Below are positions 27,682 to 36,302 of a DNA stretch of 64,000 nucleotides, one piece after another (position 1 is the first letter of the stretch; the number at the start of each line of letters is the position of its first letter). The stretch is from assembly GCA_934660965.1 (NCBI GenBank), contig CAKUIM010000003.1:1-64000 (forward strand), in the 5' to 3' direction. Source of the stretch: an uncultured Oscillospiraceae bacterium. GTDB taxonomy: Bacteria; Bacillota; Clostridia; Oscillospirales; Oscillospiraceae. A program made the position numbers and the translations under genes. Under the pieces are notes generated by a model. That model made no database searches and was not told the DNA's origin. It saw nothing but the letters and a program-made list of their open reading frames with translations.

Positions 27682-28917
27682 TTACTCCGCCAGCACCTTC
27701 CGCAGCTTGGCAAACCGGGGCAGGGAGAACTCCTGGGGGGTGTTGGCGTCCCCCTGGATGAGGGGCAGGGCATAGTCCACAAAGGGCTTGAGTACGCCGT
27801 TGCCAGCCTCGTTGATCCACTCCCGGGGCACCTTCTTTTCGAGGTTTGCCACGATGTCAAGGGGCTGGAGGGTCAGCTCGCAGTTGTAGCCGCCCTCCCG
27901 GCTGCACCGGAAAGCCACCATTTTGTCCGTCTCGCCAGCAGCAGCAGCCTTCACGGCGGTCAGGCCAGCCTGGTAGGCCTCGTCAATATCGCGCTTGGCG
28001 GCGCAGTGGGCGGCGCAGCGCTGGAGAAGGGAGAGCTCGATGCCCCGCACCTTGGCGCCGGTCTCCCGCTTGACCACGTCGGCGAGCAGCGCCGCAAGGC
28101 CGCCCAGCTGGGCATGGCCGAAGCCGTCGGTGGCAGAGGTCTTGGCCTCGGAGACAAAGGTGCCGTCCTGGTAGTGGATGCCCTCGGACACCGCCACCAG
28201 GCACTTGCCGGTCTTGGCGTAGACGCCCTTCACGTCGGAGAGGAACCGGTCCATGTCGAAGTCCACCTCGGGCAGGTAGATAAGGTCCGGCCCGAAGCCT
28301 GCCCAGGAGGCCAGGGCAGAGGCCCCGGCCAGCCACCCGGCGTGGCGGCCCATGATCTCGATGATGGTGATCATGCCGGTGTCGTACACATGGGCGTCCT
28401 GCCAGACCTCCATGCAGGAGGTGGCGATATACTTGGCCGCAGAGCCGTAGCCCGGGCAGTGGTCGGTGCCGTTGAGGTCGTTGTCAATGGTCTTGGGCAC
28501 GCCGATGATGCGGCACTCATAGCCCACCTTCTGCATGTATTTGGAGATTTTGTTGCAGGTATCCATGGAGTCGTTGCCGCCGTTATAGAAGAAGTAGCGC
28601 ACATCGTACTTCTTGAAGATCTCCAGAATACGGCGGTAGTCGGTATCGTCCTGGTCCGGGTCAGCCAGCTTATAGCGGCAGGAGCCCAGGGCAGAGGAGG
28701 GGGTGTACTTCAAAAGGGCCAGCTCAGCCAGGTCCTCCTGGTCCATGTCGTAGAGCCGGTCGTTGAGCACGCCCTTGATGCCGTAAGCTGCGCCCAGCAC
28801 CCGGGTGATGTTCTTGGCCACCAGGGCCGCCTCGATCATGCCCTGGGCACTGGCGTTGATGACAGCGGTGGGGCCGCCGGACTGGCCGATGATACAAGCG
28901 CCTTTCAGTTCAGACAT
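27682..28917 (-). CDS. 6-phosphofructokinase, pyrophosphate-type
   Basis: The 411-residue cytoplasmic enzyme makes fructose-1,6-bisphosphate. It has YNGGNDSMDT at 111-120 and PKTIDNDL at 141-148. ATP-dependent enzymes have a glycine where this one has Asp116 and PGTIDND in place of PKTIDND; the Asp and Lys142 mark the PPi-dependent form, which works reversibly. MGRHAGWLAG is also present. It is 22 bases after fba, so the two glycolytic steps are co-transcribed. Confidence 0.88.
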   Translation of the reverse strand: MSELKGACIIGQSGGPTAVINASAQGMIEAALVAKNITRVLGAAYGIKGVLNDRLYDMDQEDLAELALLKYTPSSALGSCRYKLADPDQDDTDYRRILEIFKKYDVRYFFYNGGNDSMDTCNKISKYMQKVGYECRIIGVPKTIDNDLNGTDHCPGYGSAAKYIATSCMEVWQDAHVYDTGMITIIEIMGRHAGWLAGASALASWAGFGPDLIYLPEVDFDMDRFLSDVKGVYAKTGKCLVAVSEGIHYQDGTFVSEAKTSATDGFGHAQLGGLAALLADVVKRETGAKVRGIELSLLQRCAAHCAAKRDIDEAYQAGLTAVKAAAAGETDKMVAFRCSREGGYNCELTLQPLDIVANLEKKVPREWINEAGNGVLKPFVDYALPLIQGDANTPQEFSLPRFAKLRKVLAE

Positions 28918-28939
28918 TTTTTACCCTCCTTCGGCGTTT

Positions 28940-29875
28940 TTATGCCTTGCCGTCGCAGCCGAGCACGTTCACCAGCTTGTGCTTGACAAGCTCCTTGATG
29001 TTGGCGCGGGCGGGCTTGAGATACTCCCGGGGGTCAAATTTATCGGGATGGTCGTGGAGGAACTTGCGGATGGTGGCGGTCATGGCAAGGCGCAGGTCGG
29101 AGTCAATGTTGATCTTGCATACGGACAGCGACGCGGCATGGCGCAGCTGATCCTCGGGCACGCCGATGGCGCCGGGCATGTTGCCGCCGTTCTCGTTGAT
29201 CATCTTCACATACTCCTGTGGCACGGAGGAGGAGCCGTGGAGCACGATGGGGAAGCCGGGCAGGCGGCGGGAGACCTCCTCCAGAATGTCGAAGCGCAGC
29301 TGGGGCTTGGTGCCGGGCTTGAACTTGAACGCGCCGTGACTGGTGCCGATGGCGATGGCCAGGGAGTCGCACCCGGTCTTGGAGACGAATTCCTCCACCT
29401 CCTCCGGACGGGTGTAGGAGGAGTTCTCGGCGGAGACGTTGACCTCGTCCTCAATGCCGGCCAGAGCACCCAGCTCGGCCTCCACCACCACGCCGTGGTC
29501 GTGGGCGTACTCCACCACCTGGCGGGTCAGGGCGATGTTCTCCTCGAAGGGCTTACTGGAGGCGTCGATCATCACAGAGGTAAAGCCGCCGTCGATGCAG
29601 CTCTTGCACAGCTCGAAGCTGTCGCCGTGGTCCAGGTGGAGGCAGATGGGCAGGCCGGTCTCGATCTCGGCAGCCTCCACCAGCTTGATGAGATAGGTGT
29701 GATTTGCATAGGCCCGGGCGCCCTTGGAGACCTGGAGGATCAGGGGAGCGTTGACTTCCTTGGCGGCTTCCGTGATGCCCTGCACGATCTCCATATTGTT
29801 GACATTGAAGGCCCCGATGGCATATCCGCCGTTGTAGGCTTTTTCAAACATTTCCTTGGTTGTGACAAGAGGCAT
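28940..29875 (-). CDS. fba: class II fructose-bisphosphate aldolase
   Basis: The 311-residue zinc aldolase splits fructose-1,6-bisphosphate. Motifs are GAFNVNNMEI (21-30), LHLDHGDS with Asp82 and the zinc ligand His83, VEAELGALAG near 131, GTSHGAFKF and LHGSSSVP near 210. AAAGGAG precedes the ATG. Transcription comes from a duplicated promoter at 29891-29990 and continues into the phosphofructokinase gene. Confidence 0.95.
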   Translation of the reverse strand: MPLVTTKEMFEKAYNGGYAIGAFNVNNMEIVQGITEAAKEVNAPLILQVSKGARAYANHTYLIKLVEAAEIETGLPICLHLDHGDSFELCKSCIDGGFTSVMIDASSKPFEENIALTRQVVEYAHDHGVVVEAELGALAGIEDEVNVSAENSSYTRPEEVEEFVSKTGCDSLAIAIGTSHGAFKFKPGTKPQLRFDILEEVSRRLPGFPIVLHGSSSVPQEYVKMINENGGNMPGAIGVPEDQLRHAASLSVCKINIDSDLRLAMTATIRKFLHDHPDKFDPREYLKPARANIKELVKHKLVNVLGCDGKA

Positions 29876-29890
29876 TGCTTACCATCTCCT

Positions 29891-29990
29891 TTACAGTGTA
29901 TCAAAATTCTATCAGCAACCACTGAAAATTGCAAGGGCGTTTACAGTGTATTAAAATTCTATCAGCAACCACCAGGAATTGCAAGGGCGA
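29891..29990 (-). repeat. two direct 50-bp repeats, each carrying a promoter for fba
   Basis: Bases 29891-29940 and 29941-29990 are nearly identical, differing at a few positions. On the reverse strand each has TTGCAA, a 17-bp spacer and TAGAAT, followed 5 bases later by the dyad TACACTGTA at the expected transcription start. The proximal copy runs into the fba ribosome site. Tandem promoters with a repeated dyad suggest strong expression under a repressor; the repressor is not identified. Confidence 0.85.
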
Positions 29991-30143
29991 TTGGCACTTT
30001 TGACCCTCGTAATTTGTAGCCTCCGAGCCTGCGCTGCCAGAAGCTGGCACCCGTGCCGCGCAGCACCCATGGGCAGGCGCGGGAACGCCGGGAGCGGCCT
30101 TTGCATAGGATGGCCAAACCGAGAGAAGGAGAGGGGAGGCCCC

Positions 30144-30743
30144 ATGCTGTTTTTGCCCTATGACCGGGCCCGGGCCGTACGCTACGCCCACCGCTGGGCC
30201 TTTGGCCGCAACCCGGAATACTATGATTTCAGCCAGATCGGCGGCGACTGCACCAATTTTGCGTCCCAATGTCTCTACGCCGGGACAGGGGTGATGAACT
30301 TCACCCCGGAGCTTGGCTGGTACTATCTCTCGCCGGACGACCGGTCCGCCGCCTGGGCGGGGGTGGAGTATTTCTGGAATTTCATGACCCGGAGGGAGCT
30401 GTCCCGTGGCCCCTTCGGCGTGAGTACCGGCATTGCCGGCTTGCAGCCCGGTGACTTTGTCCAGCTGCGCTTCCGGGAGAGCCGGGAGATCTTCGCCCAC
30501 ACGCCGGTGGTGGTCAGCGTGGGCTCGCCGCCGTCGCCGGAAAACGTCCTGGTGGCCGCCCACTCCAACGATGCGGACAACCGCCCCCTGGGCACCTATC
30601 AGAACGTGGAGGAGCTGCGCTTTCTCCACATCATCGGCGCCCTTTGGGACCCATCCGCCCCCGCCGGGCGGGAGGACACCGGGCCTGGGACAGGGGAGAA
30701 TGAGAATATCGGCGCACAGCCCGGCCAGCCCTTGTTCGAGTGA
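30144..30743 (+). CDS. amidase-domain protein (Amidase_6, PF12671 type)
   Basis: The 199-residue protein begins MLFLPYDRARAVRYAHRWAF and has GGDCTNFASQCLYAG with the probable nucleophile Cys36 and AAHSNDADNRPL near 135 with the probable His. This is the NlpC/P60-like Amidase_6 domain of clostridial proteins thought to act on peptidoglycan or peptides. No signal peptide is seen, so the protein is either cytoplasmic or delivered to the spore. GGGGAGG precedes the ATG at 30144. It stands alone between a divergent fba and a terminator. Confidence 0.8.
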   Translation: MLFLPYDRARAVRYAHRWAFGRNPEYYDFSQIGGDCTNFASQCLYAGTGVMNFTPELGWYYLSPDDRSAAWAGVEYFWNFMTRRELSRGPFGVSTGIAGLQPGDFVQLRFRESREIFAHTPVVVSVGSPPSPENVLVAAHSNDADNRPLGTYQNVEELRFLHIIGALWDPSAPAGREDTGPGTGENENIGAQPGQPLFE

Positions 30744-30770
30744 ATTTGGCGGGGAAGGGGCCGCACGCAC

Positions 30771-30817
30771 AAAAACAGCCTTTGCAAGCAGTATTTTCCT
30801 ACTTTGAAGGCTGTTTT
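30771..30817. terminator. bidirectional terminator between the amidase and recombinase genes
   Basis: AAAACAGCCTT (30772-30782) pairs with AAGGCTGTTTT (30807-30817) around a 24-base loop, with T runs on both strands. Confidence 0.8.
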
Positions 30818-30824
30818 CTGCATA

Positions 30825-31862
30825 TTATACGTCTTTTTCCGGCTCTTTTGCCTTGGGCGGCCGGCCCCGGCGCTTCACGCTGCCCAGGGGATTGGCGTCG
30901 GCTGCGCTGCGCAGGGATTCGCTGCTCACGTGGGTGTAAATCTGGGTGGTGTTCAGGTGCTCGTGGCCCAGAACCTCCTGCAGGGTGCGCACGTCCACGC
31001 CGTTTTGCAGCATCAGAGTAGCCGCTGTGTGGCGCAGCTTGTGGGCGGAATACTTCCGGCTGTCAAGGCCGGCGGCGGTCAGGCGCTTTTTGACCACATA
31101 GTGGACGCCGTCCTTGGTGACCCGGGTGTGCCGCCGGGTAAGGAAGAGCGCGCGGGCGTCTGCGCCGGCATTGCGGGGCCGCACGGCCAGATAGTCGTCA
31201 ATGGCGCTGCGGCAGGCGGCGTTGAGGTAGAGCACACGCTCCTTGCCGCCCTTGCCCAGCACCCGCAGCCGGTCGTCCCGGACGTCCTCAAGGTTCAGGG
31301 CGCACAGCTCGGAGATCCGCAGCCCGCAGTTGAGAAACAGCACCAGGATGCAGTAGTCCCGCTGGGCATTTTCGCCGTCCACACTGTCGAGAAGCTGAAT
31401 GCTTTCGTCCAGCGTCAGGTACCGGGGCAGCGTCTGCTTGAGCTTGGGCGCGTCCAGCTCCTGCACGGGATTTTCGTCCAGCAGCTTTGTCTTATTGGTG
31501 AGATATTTATAGAACGAACGTATGGTTGCGGCCTTTCGGGCCCGGGTTGACGCCTGTAAACCATATCCATCCTGGATATTTTTGGCATTTTTGGCCCGGT
31601 CGCGGCTTAAAAAGCTCATATAGGCGTAGATGTCGCTCAGCCGGACGCTGCGCACCAGGTTGAGGTCCACATCGTCGATGGAGATCTCGTCCAGCGGCGT
31701 TTTCGGCGGCACAAGGCCTTTTTCGAGCTTGATATACCGGAAAAAGTTGCGCAGGTCAAGATAGTATTCGTCGATGGTTTTTCTGGAGTGGCCCTGGATG
31801 GTCTCGTGATAAGAAAGAAAATCCCGGATCACGGCGGGCGCTTCCTGTCGGTAATCAGTCAT
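30825..31862 (-). CDS. tyrosine recombinase (XerC/XerD type) with C-terminal AT-hook
   Basis: The 345-residue protein has the N-terminal SAM-like domain (about 10-125) and all catalytic residues of tyrosine recombinases: Arg182 in NCGLRISEL, Lys207 in GKGGKER, HKLRH (274-278), His300 in LGHEHL and the nucleophile Tyr309 in QIYTHV. Xer enzymes resolve chromosome dimers at dif. The tail carries KRRGRPPKAK (330-339), a textbook AT-hook that binds the minor groove, which ordinary XerC/D lack. The ATG has no clear ribosome site. No phage or transposon genes adjoin it, so a housekeeping Xer role is more likely than an element integrase. Confidence 0.85.
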   Translation of the reverse strand: MTDYRQEAPAVIRDFLSYHETIQGHSRKTIDEYYLDLRNFFRYIKLEKGLVPPKTPLDEISIDDVDLNLVRSVRLSDIYAYMSFLSRDRAKNAKNIQDGYGLQASTRARKAATIRSFYKYLTNKTKLLDENPVQELDAPKLKQTLPRYLTLDESIQLLDSVDGENAQRDYCILVLFLNCGLRISELCALNLEDVRDDRLRVLGKGGKERVLYLNAACRSAIDDYLAVRPRNAGADARALFLTRRHTRVTKDGVHYVVKKRLTAAGLDSRKYSAHKLRHTAATLMLQNGVDVRTLQEVLGHEHLNTTQIYTHVSSESLRSAADANPLGSVKRRGRPPKAKEPEKDV

Positions 31863-32402
31863 AGCATTTGCGGGAAATATTTCAGAGGCGGCGCGGGCAA
31901 ACTAAAGCAGCCTGGAGATGTCAAGCTGACGCGCCGGTGCGGCTCGACCGAATGCTTTTAACGTTTGGCGCTTTGTTTGACGCTTTCACATTTTGGCTCC
32001 GGCGTGCCTGGGCGCATTATCGCGGCATGCAGCCGTGCGGCGGCCCGATGCAGCTATTTTGCCGTTTGGTCGGCTTGGTCGGCCTATTGGGGCCGTGCCC
32101 CTCCTCTCAACTCAACAAAATTTTCATTTTGTTGAGTTGACGAAATATTTCCGAATCCCCCCTCTCCGGTCTTTCAGTTTAAACGGACAAGCCGCGGCCC
32201 ACACGATTCTGACGGTGCCGCCAACGTTTGATCACAGCTCTCTCTGTTGGAACGCATCTTCAGCCAGCCCGGTCAGTTTGGTATCTGCGAAGGCTGCACC
32301 GCCGCAAAACACCAAGAGCATTTCAGTGCGGGCGCTTCCCGGCGCGGCCGCCTTGCCTCACAACATGCCGCAGCCTATCACGCGGCAGAAAGGTCGCCTT
32401 TT
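31863..32402. other. gene-less stretch upstream of the recombinase
   Basis: About 540 bases with no coding region that I can support; open frames here lack ribosome sites and family resemblance. It contains a TTGACA-like box on the reverse strand near 31918 without a good -10, and one perfect 14-bp hairpin at 32108-32138. Composition is more mixed than in the neighbouring genes. It could hold a small RNA or the remains of a lost gene. Confidence 0.5.
32108..32138. repeat. perfect 14-bp inverted repeat
   Basis: CAACTCAACAAAAT / ATTTTGTTGAGTTG with a TTTC loop. There is no T tract on either side, so it is not an ordinary terminator. Confidence 0.85.
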
Positions 32403-32573
32403 ATGAGTCTTATCGCATGCACGCAAAACTGCATCTATCAGCGGGACGGCTGCTGCACGCTGGATACGGCGATCAAAAGCCAGAACACCGTGCCAAACGA
32501 CTTCTGCGCCAACTTCACACCGCAGCCGCAGGGCGTTACACCAGCACCGCCAGCGCCTCCCGGATATTTTTGA
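32403..32573 (+). CDS. small cysteine-rich protein, DUF1540-like
   Basis: The 56-residue product MSLIACTQNCIYQRDGCC... has five cysteines in the CxxxxCxY.xxgxC...C arrangement of DUF1540 proteins, followed by a Pro-rich tail. Such small clostridial proteins probably bind metal; the role is unknown. AAAGG lies 9 bases before the ATG at 32403. Its last 38 bases overlap the 3' end of the convergent radA gene, so the two transcripts are antisense to each other there. Confidence 0.62.
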   Translation: MSLIACTQNCIYQRDGCCTLDTAIKSQNTVPNDFCANFTPQPQGVTPAPPAPPGYF

Positions 32574-33903
32574 CCCGGATGAGCTCCAGCCCCTCCGGCG
32601 CGCTGAGCTTTCCCGCGCTGCGCTGGGGCAGCAGGCATTTGGTAAAGCCCAGCCGGCGCACCTCGGAAAGCCGCTGGCCCAGCAGGCCCACCGGGCGCAG
32701 CTCGCCGGTCAGGCCCACCTCGCCGATGGCCACAAGGTCGTTGGGCACCGCCCTATCCCGGAAGCTGGACGCCAGGGCCAGCACCATGGCAAGATCCGCC
32801 GCGGGCTCGTCCAGCGACAGGCCGCCCACCACGTTGATGTAGGCATCGCAGTTGGAGAGCATCAGCCCGCCCCGCTTCTCCAGCACCGCCAAAAGCATCA
32901 TGGCCCGGTTGTAGTCAAAGCCGTTGCTGGAGCGGCGGGGGTTGCCGTAAGCGCTGGGGGCCAGCAGGGCCTGCACCTCCGAGAGCACCGGGCGGTTGCC
33001 CTCCATCACGCAGGTTACGCAGGTGCCCGGCGTGTCCTGGGGCCGGCCGGACAGCAGCGCCTCCGACGGGTTGGGCACCTCCACAAGGCCGTTGTCCCCC
33101 ATCTCGAATACGCCGATCTCGTTGGTGGCGCCGAAGCGGTTTTTCGCCGCGCGCAGAATGCGGTGGCTGTTGTGCTGCTCCCCCTCAAAGTAGAGCACGC
33201 AGTCCACCATGTGCTCCAGGACCTTCGGCCCGGCAATGGCCCCCTCCTTGTTCACATGGCCGATGACAAAAACCGTGATCCCCTGCCCCTTTGCCAGCTG
33301 CATCAGTGTCAAGGTACATTCCTTTACCTGCGCGACACTGCCAGGGGAAGAGGTGCTCTCCTCCCGGTACAGTGTCTGGATGGAGTCCACGATAAGCACG
33401 TCGGGGCGCAGCTGCGCCGCCGCCTCGGTGATGCTGTCAAGGCTGGTCTCGGAATAGAGGTGCAGCCCCTCCCCCCGGATACCAAGCCGCTCGGCGCGCA
33501 GCTTGATCTGCCGCTCCGATTCCTCGCCGGATACATATAGAACGCTTGCAAACCGGCAGAGATTGTCGCAGATTTGGAGCATCAGGGTGGATTTGCCGAT
33601 GCCAGGCGCGCCGCCGATGAGCACCAGCGACCCCCGCACCGCGCCGCCGCCCAGCACCCGGTCAAGCTCCGCCATGCCGGTGTGGAAGCGCAGCTCGTCC
33701 GTGGTCTCCACCTGGGCAAGGGGCCGGGGCGCGTGCAGCCCGACCCCGCCGGATGGGCGGGCCGCCGCGTGCCTGGGGGCGGCAGCCTGGGCCGGCTGCT
33801 CCACAATGGTGTTCCACGCGCCGCAGGCCGCGCATCTTCCCTGCCACTTCGGCGTCTCGTTCCCGCACTGGGTGCAGTAGAATACCGTTTTCGCCTTTGC
33901 CAT
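32536..33903 (-). CDS. radA: DNA repair protein RadA
   Basis: RadA is a RecA-like ATPase that promotes branch migration in recombinational repair. The 455-residue protein has the N-terminal C4 zinc finger (CTQC and CAAC, Cys10/13/24/27), Walker A GGAPGIGKST, the family motif KNRFG, and a C-terminal Lon-like domain (about 270-455). The ATG at 33903 follows AAGGAT by about 11 bases; a GTG three codons earlier is too close to that site. It lies 28 bases downstream of the surface-protein gene. Confidence 0.95.
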   Translation of the reverse strand: MAKAKTVFYCTQCGNETPKWQGRCAACGAWNTIVEQPAQAAAPRHAAARPSGGVGLHAPRPLAQVETTDELRFHTGMAELDRVLGGGAVRGSLVLIGGAPGIGKSTLMLQICDNLCRFASVLYVSGEESERQIKLRAERLGIRGEGLHLYSETSLDSITEAAAQLRPDVLIVDSIQTLYREESTSSPGSVAQVKECTLTLMQLAKGQGITVFVIGHVNKEGAIAGPKVLEHMVDCVLYFEGEQHNSHRILRAAKNRFGATNEIGVFEMGDNGLVEVPNPSEALLSGRPQDTPGTCVTCVMEGNRPVLSEVQALLAPSAYGNPRRSSNGFDYNRAMMLLAVLEKRGGLMLSNCDAYINVVGGLSLDEPAADLAMVLALASSFRDRAVPNDLVAIGEVGLTGELRPVGLLGQRLSEVRRLGFTKCLLPQRSAGKLSAPEGLELIRVKNIREALAVLV

Positions 33904-33931
33904 CCAGCTCACAATCCTTTAACTAATAAGC

Positions 33932-36232
33932 TCAAACACTGCCGAAGGAGACCGCGTTGCCCACCGGGATGAAGGACGTGACGGAACTGACCACAAAGGC
34001 CTTCAGATTGGCGATTTTCCCGCCGCTGTTGTCAAGCGGGATGGTGACCTTCACTTCCCCGCCCGCCGGCATTTTCTCCAGCGTCAGCCACAGCAGGCCC
34101 TGATAGCGGCCCTTTTCGTCGTACTGGGCCAGCATCACGGTGGCGGGAGAATTTTCCTCCACGCATTTGATGGAGATGGACACCAGGAGGGTCTCCCCTT
34201 TCAGCTCCTGGAGCTTTTCCCCGGCCTGGGTCGTCACGCCGATTCCCTCCAGCCGGTACTCCGGCGTGCCGCCCACCACCGGCAGCAGGGTAAATACCGC
34301 GGTGACGGTGTGGTTCCCGGTGACGGTGAACTGGTTGCCGTCGATGGGCGCTCCGTCCACGCAGATGGCGTCGAGGGTATAGCCGGCAAAGGGCGTGGCC
34401 GTAATGGTGACGGTGTCCCCCGCCTCGGCGGTGCTGCGGTCTGCGTAGATCCGCCCGCCGTCGCAGGGGGTGACGGTGATGCGGCAGACATAGCGGTCGA
34501 TGGTGGAGCCGTAGAAGCGCTCCGCCTGGGTCAGGGGTTCGTTCCCGGCGCTGATGTTCAGGGCGCCCCAGTCGCTCTGGCTGCCGGCGTAGTATACCCG
34601 CGCAAGCCCGCTGCACCCGGAAAAGGCGTTAGCCGCAACGCCCACAAGGCTTTGGGGCAGCGCCGCCTGCCGGATGGAGGCTGCATTCACAAAGGCGTAC
34701 CGCAGAATGGCCTGGATGCCCTCGGGCACCTCCAGCGTCTCCAGCTTGGCGCCGTTGAGATAGATATTTTTCGCGTAGTACATCGGGTTGGCGTCACCGC
34801 TGCCGAAATTGATGCGGCACCAGGCGCCGATGTCGGAGAGATAGAGGTTGGTGAGGTTATTGCATTCATAAAAAGCGCTGGATTCGATGCTCTTTACGCT
34901 TGCCGGGATCGTAATATCGGTCAAGCTGTAGCAGTTGCCAAACGCCTCTTCTCCGATGTCTTGAGTGCCGGCCAATATTGTGACACTGGCCAGGCTTCTG
35001 CAACAATTAAACGCTCCATAATCAATATTTTGCGCGCTTTGGGGAATCGTAATTGCGGTCAGGCCCGTACAGTAGAAGAAAGCCCACTCACCAATATAGG
35101 TCACGCTCTCTGGGATGGAAATAGCTTCCAGATTTTCACAGTGTGCAAACGCGGAATTGCCGATACTTGTTACGCCGTCGGGAAGGGTGATGCCAGTGAG
35201 GGCGTGGCAATTGGTAAACATTGAACTGCTAATACTGGTCAGACCACTTGGGAGCGTGATACCAGTTAGGCTGCCGCAGCCAAAGAACGCTTCCTTACCA
35301 ATGCTCACCACGCTCTCCGGAATGGTAATAAATGTCAGCTTTCCACAGCCGTCAAATGCACGGGCGCCAATGCTTGTTACATGTTCCGGGATTACAATAT
35401 CAACTAAGCTTGTGCAGTAGAGAAAAGCATCGTCGCCAATTTTCTCTACGCTCTCCGGAATGGTGACGGAAGTCAGGCTGCTGCACCTGGAAAATGCGCT
35501 GTCGCCAATCTCCGTCAAGCCGTCCGGAAGGGTCACCCGGATCAGCTCCCGGAAGCCCATAAAGGTGTATTTTAAGGATTTTACATCCTCCGGTACCGTC
35601 ACAGAAAAGATTTTCTCGCCGTTCAAATAGATATTTTTCGCCTGGTACATCGGGTTTGCTTCTGTGCTGCCAAACTCAATATGGCACCAGGCGTTTATGT
35701 TGGTAATATAAACGCTATCCAAGCTCTCACAATAAGAAAAGGCAGAATCTCCAACACTGGACAAGCCTTTTGAAACCGTAACACTGCGCATATTTTTACA
35801 CCGAGAAAATGCACCACTGCCGATACGTTCCACAGAACCCGGAAGTGTGATTTCAGTCAGGCTCTCGCAATATGAAAAAGCGTAATCTCCAATTTGGACA
35901 ACACCCTCCGGGAGTACAATGCCGGTCAGGCTTTTGCAGCCACTAAACGCCCGCCCACCGACATTCGTCACACCCGACTCAATCACCGCTGTTTTAACCG
36001 CCGTCCGATACTCCTCCCACGGCACCCGGCTATAGGTATAATCCTCCATCGCGCCGGTCCCGCTGATGGTCAGCAGCCCCGCGCTGTCCAGCGTCCAGGA
36101 GACGCTGCTGCCCTCCGCGCCGCACTCGCCCGAGGCCACAACGTCCGCCGCCCCTGCCGGGGCGCACAGCAAGAATACCGTCAGGCAAAAGGCCAGAACC
36201 AGCAAAACCTTATGAGTACCGCTTGCTTTCAT
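33932..36232 (-). CDS. secreted leucine-rich repeat (BspA-type) surface protein
   Basis: The 766-residue protein has a signal peptide (VLLVLAFCLTVFLLCAPAGA, cut after about residue 28), then about a dozen BspA-type repeats of 23 residues with the pattern LTxITIPxSVxxIGxxAFxxC. Two longer degenerate repeats share AWCxIxFGSxxANPMYxAKNI. A bacterial immunoglobulin-like/InlB-B-type domain follows (TVTPCDGGRIYADR...), then a C-terminal beta-rich domain. Such proteins mediate adhesion to host or other cells. No SLH, LPXTG or membrane anchor is visible. The ATG at 36232 follows GAGAGAGACGG. The central repeat block is richer in A+T than both ends. Confidence 0.85.
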   Translation of the reverse strand: MKASGTHKVLLVLAFCLTVFLLCAPAGAADVVASGECGAEGSSVSWTLDSAGLLTISGTGAMEDYTYSRVPWEEYRTAVKTAVIESGVTNVGGRAFSGCKSLTGIVLPEGVVQIGDYAFSYCESLTEITLPGSVERIGSGAFSRCKNMRSVTVSKGLSSVGDSAFSYCESLDSVYITNINAWCHIEFGSTEANPMYQAKNIYLNGEKIFSVTVPEDVKSLKYTFMGFRELIRVTLPDGLTEIGDSAFSRCSSLTSVTIPESVEKIGDDAFLYCTSLVDIVIPEHVTSIGARAFDGCGKLTFITIPESVVSIGKEAFFGCGSLTGITLPSGLTSISSSMFTNCHALTGITLPDGVTSIGNSAFAHCENLEAISIPESVTYIGEWAFFYCTGLTAITIPQSAQNIDYGAFNCCRSLASVTILAGTQDIGEEAFGNCYSLTDITIPASVKSIESSAFYECNNLTNLYLSDIGAWCRINFGSGDANPMYYAKNIYLNGAKLETLEVPEGIQAILRYAFVNAASIRQAALPQSLVGVAANAFSGCSGLARVYYAGSQSDWGALNISAGNEPLTQAERFYGSTIDRYVCRITVTPCDGGRIYADRSTAEAGDTVTITATPFAGYTLDAICVDGAPIDGNQFTVTGNHTVTAVFTLLPVVGGTPEYRLEGIGVTTQAGEKLQELKGETLLVSISIKCVEENSPATVMLAQYDEKGRYQGLLWLTLEKMPAGGEVKVTIPLDNSGGKIANLKAFVVSSVTSFIPVGNAVSFGSV

Positions 36233-36302
36233 ACCGTCTCTCTCCTCTGCCGGCAAAGGGTCCCCCCTCTGCCGTAAATGTGTCAAAACCGCACCTCGTC
36301 CG

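Noticed and set aside
30825..31862. Recombinase as the integrase of a prophage or integrative element
   Set aside because: No phage, plasmid or conjugation genes, no tRNA attachment site and no flanking direct repeats are nearby.
31993..32406. Open frames in the gene-less region before the DUF1540-like gene
   Set aside because: They have no ribosome sites and the amino-acid sequence is low in recognisable motifs.
34310..35224. Long open frame opposite the leucine-rich repeat protein
   Set aside because: Its periodic sequence mirrors the repeats on the other strand, which have a signal peptide and a recognisable family.
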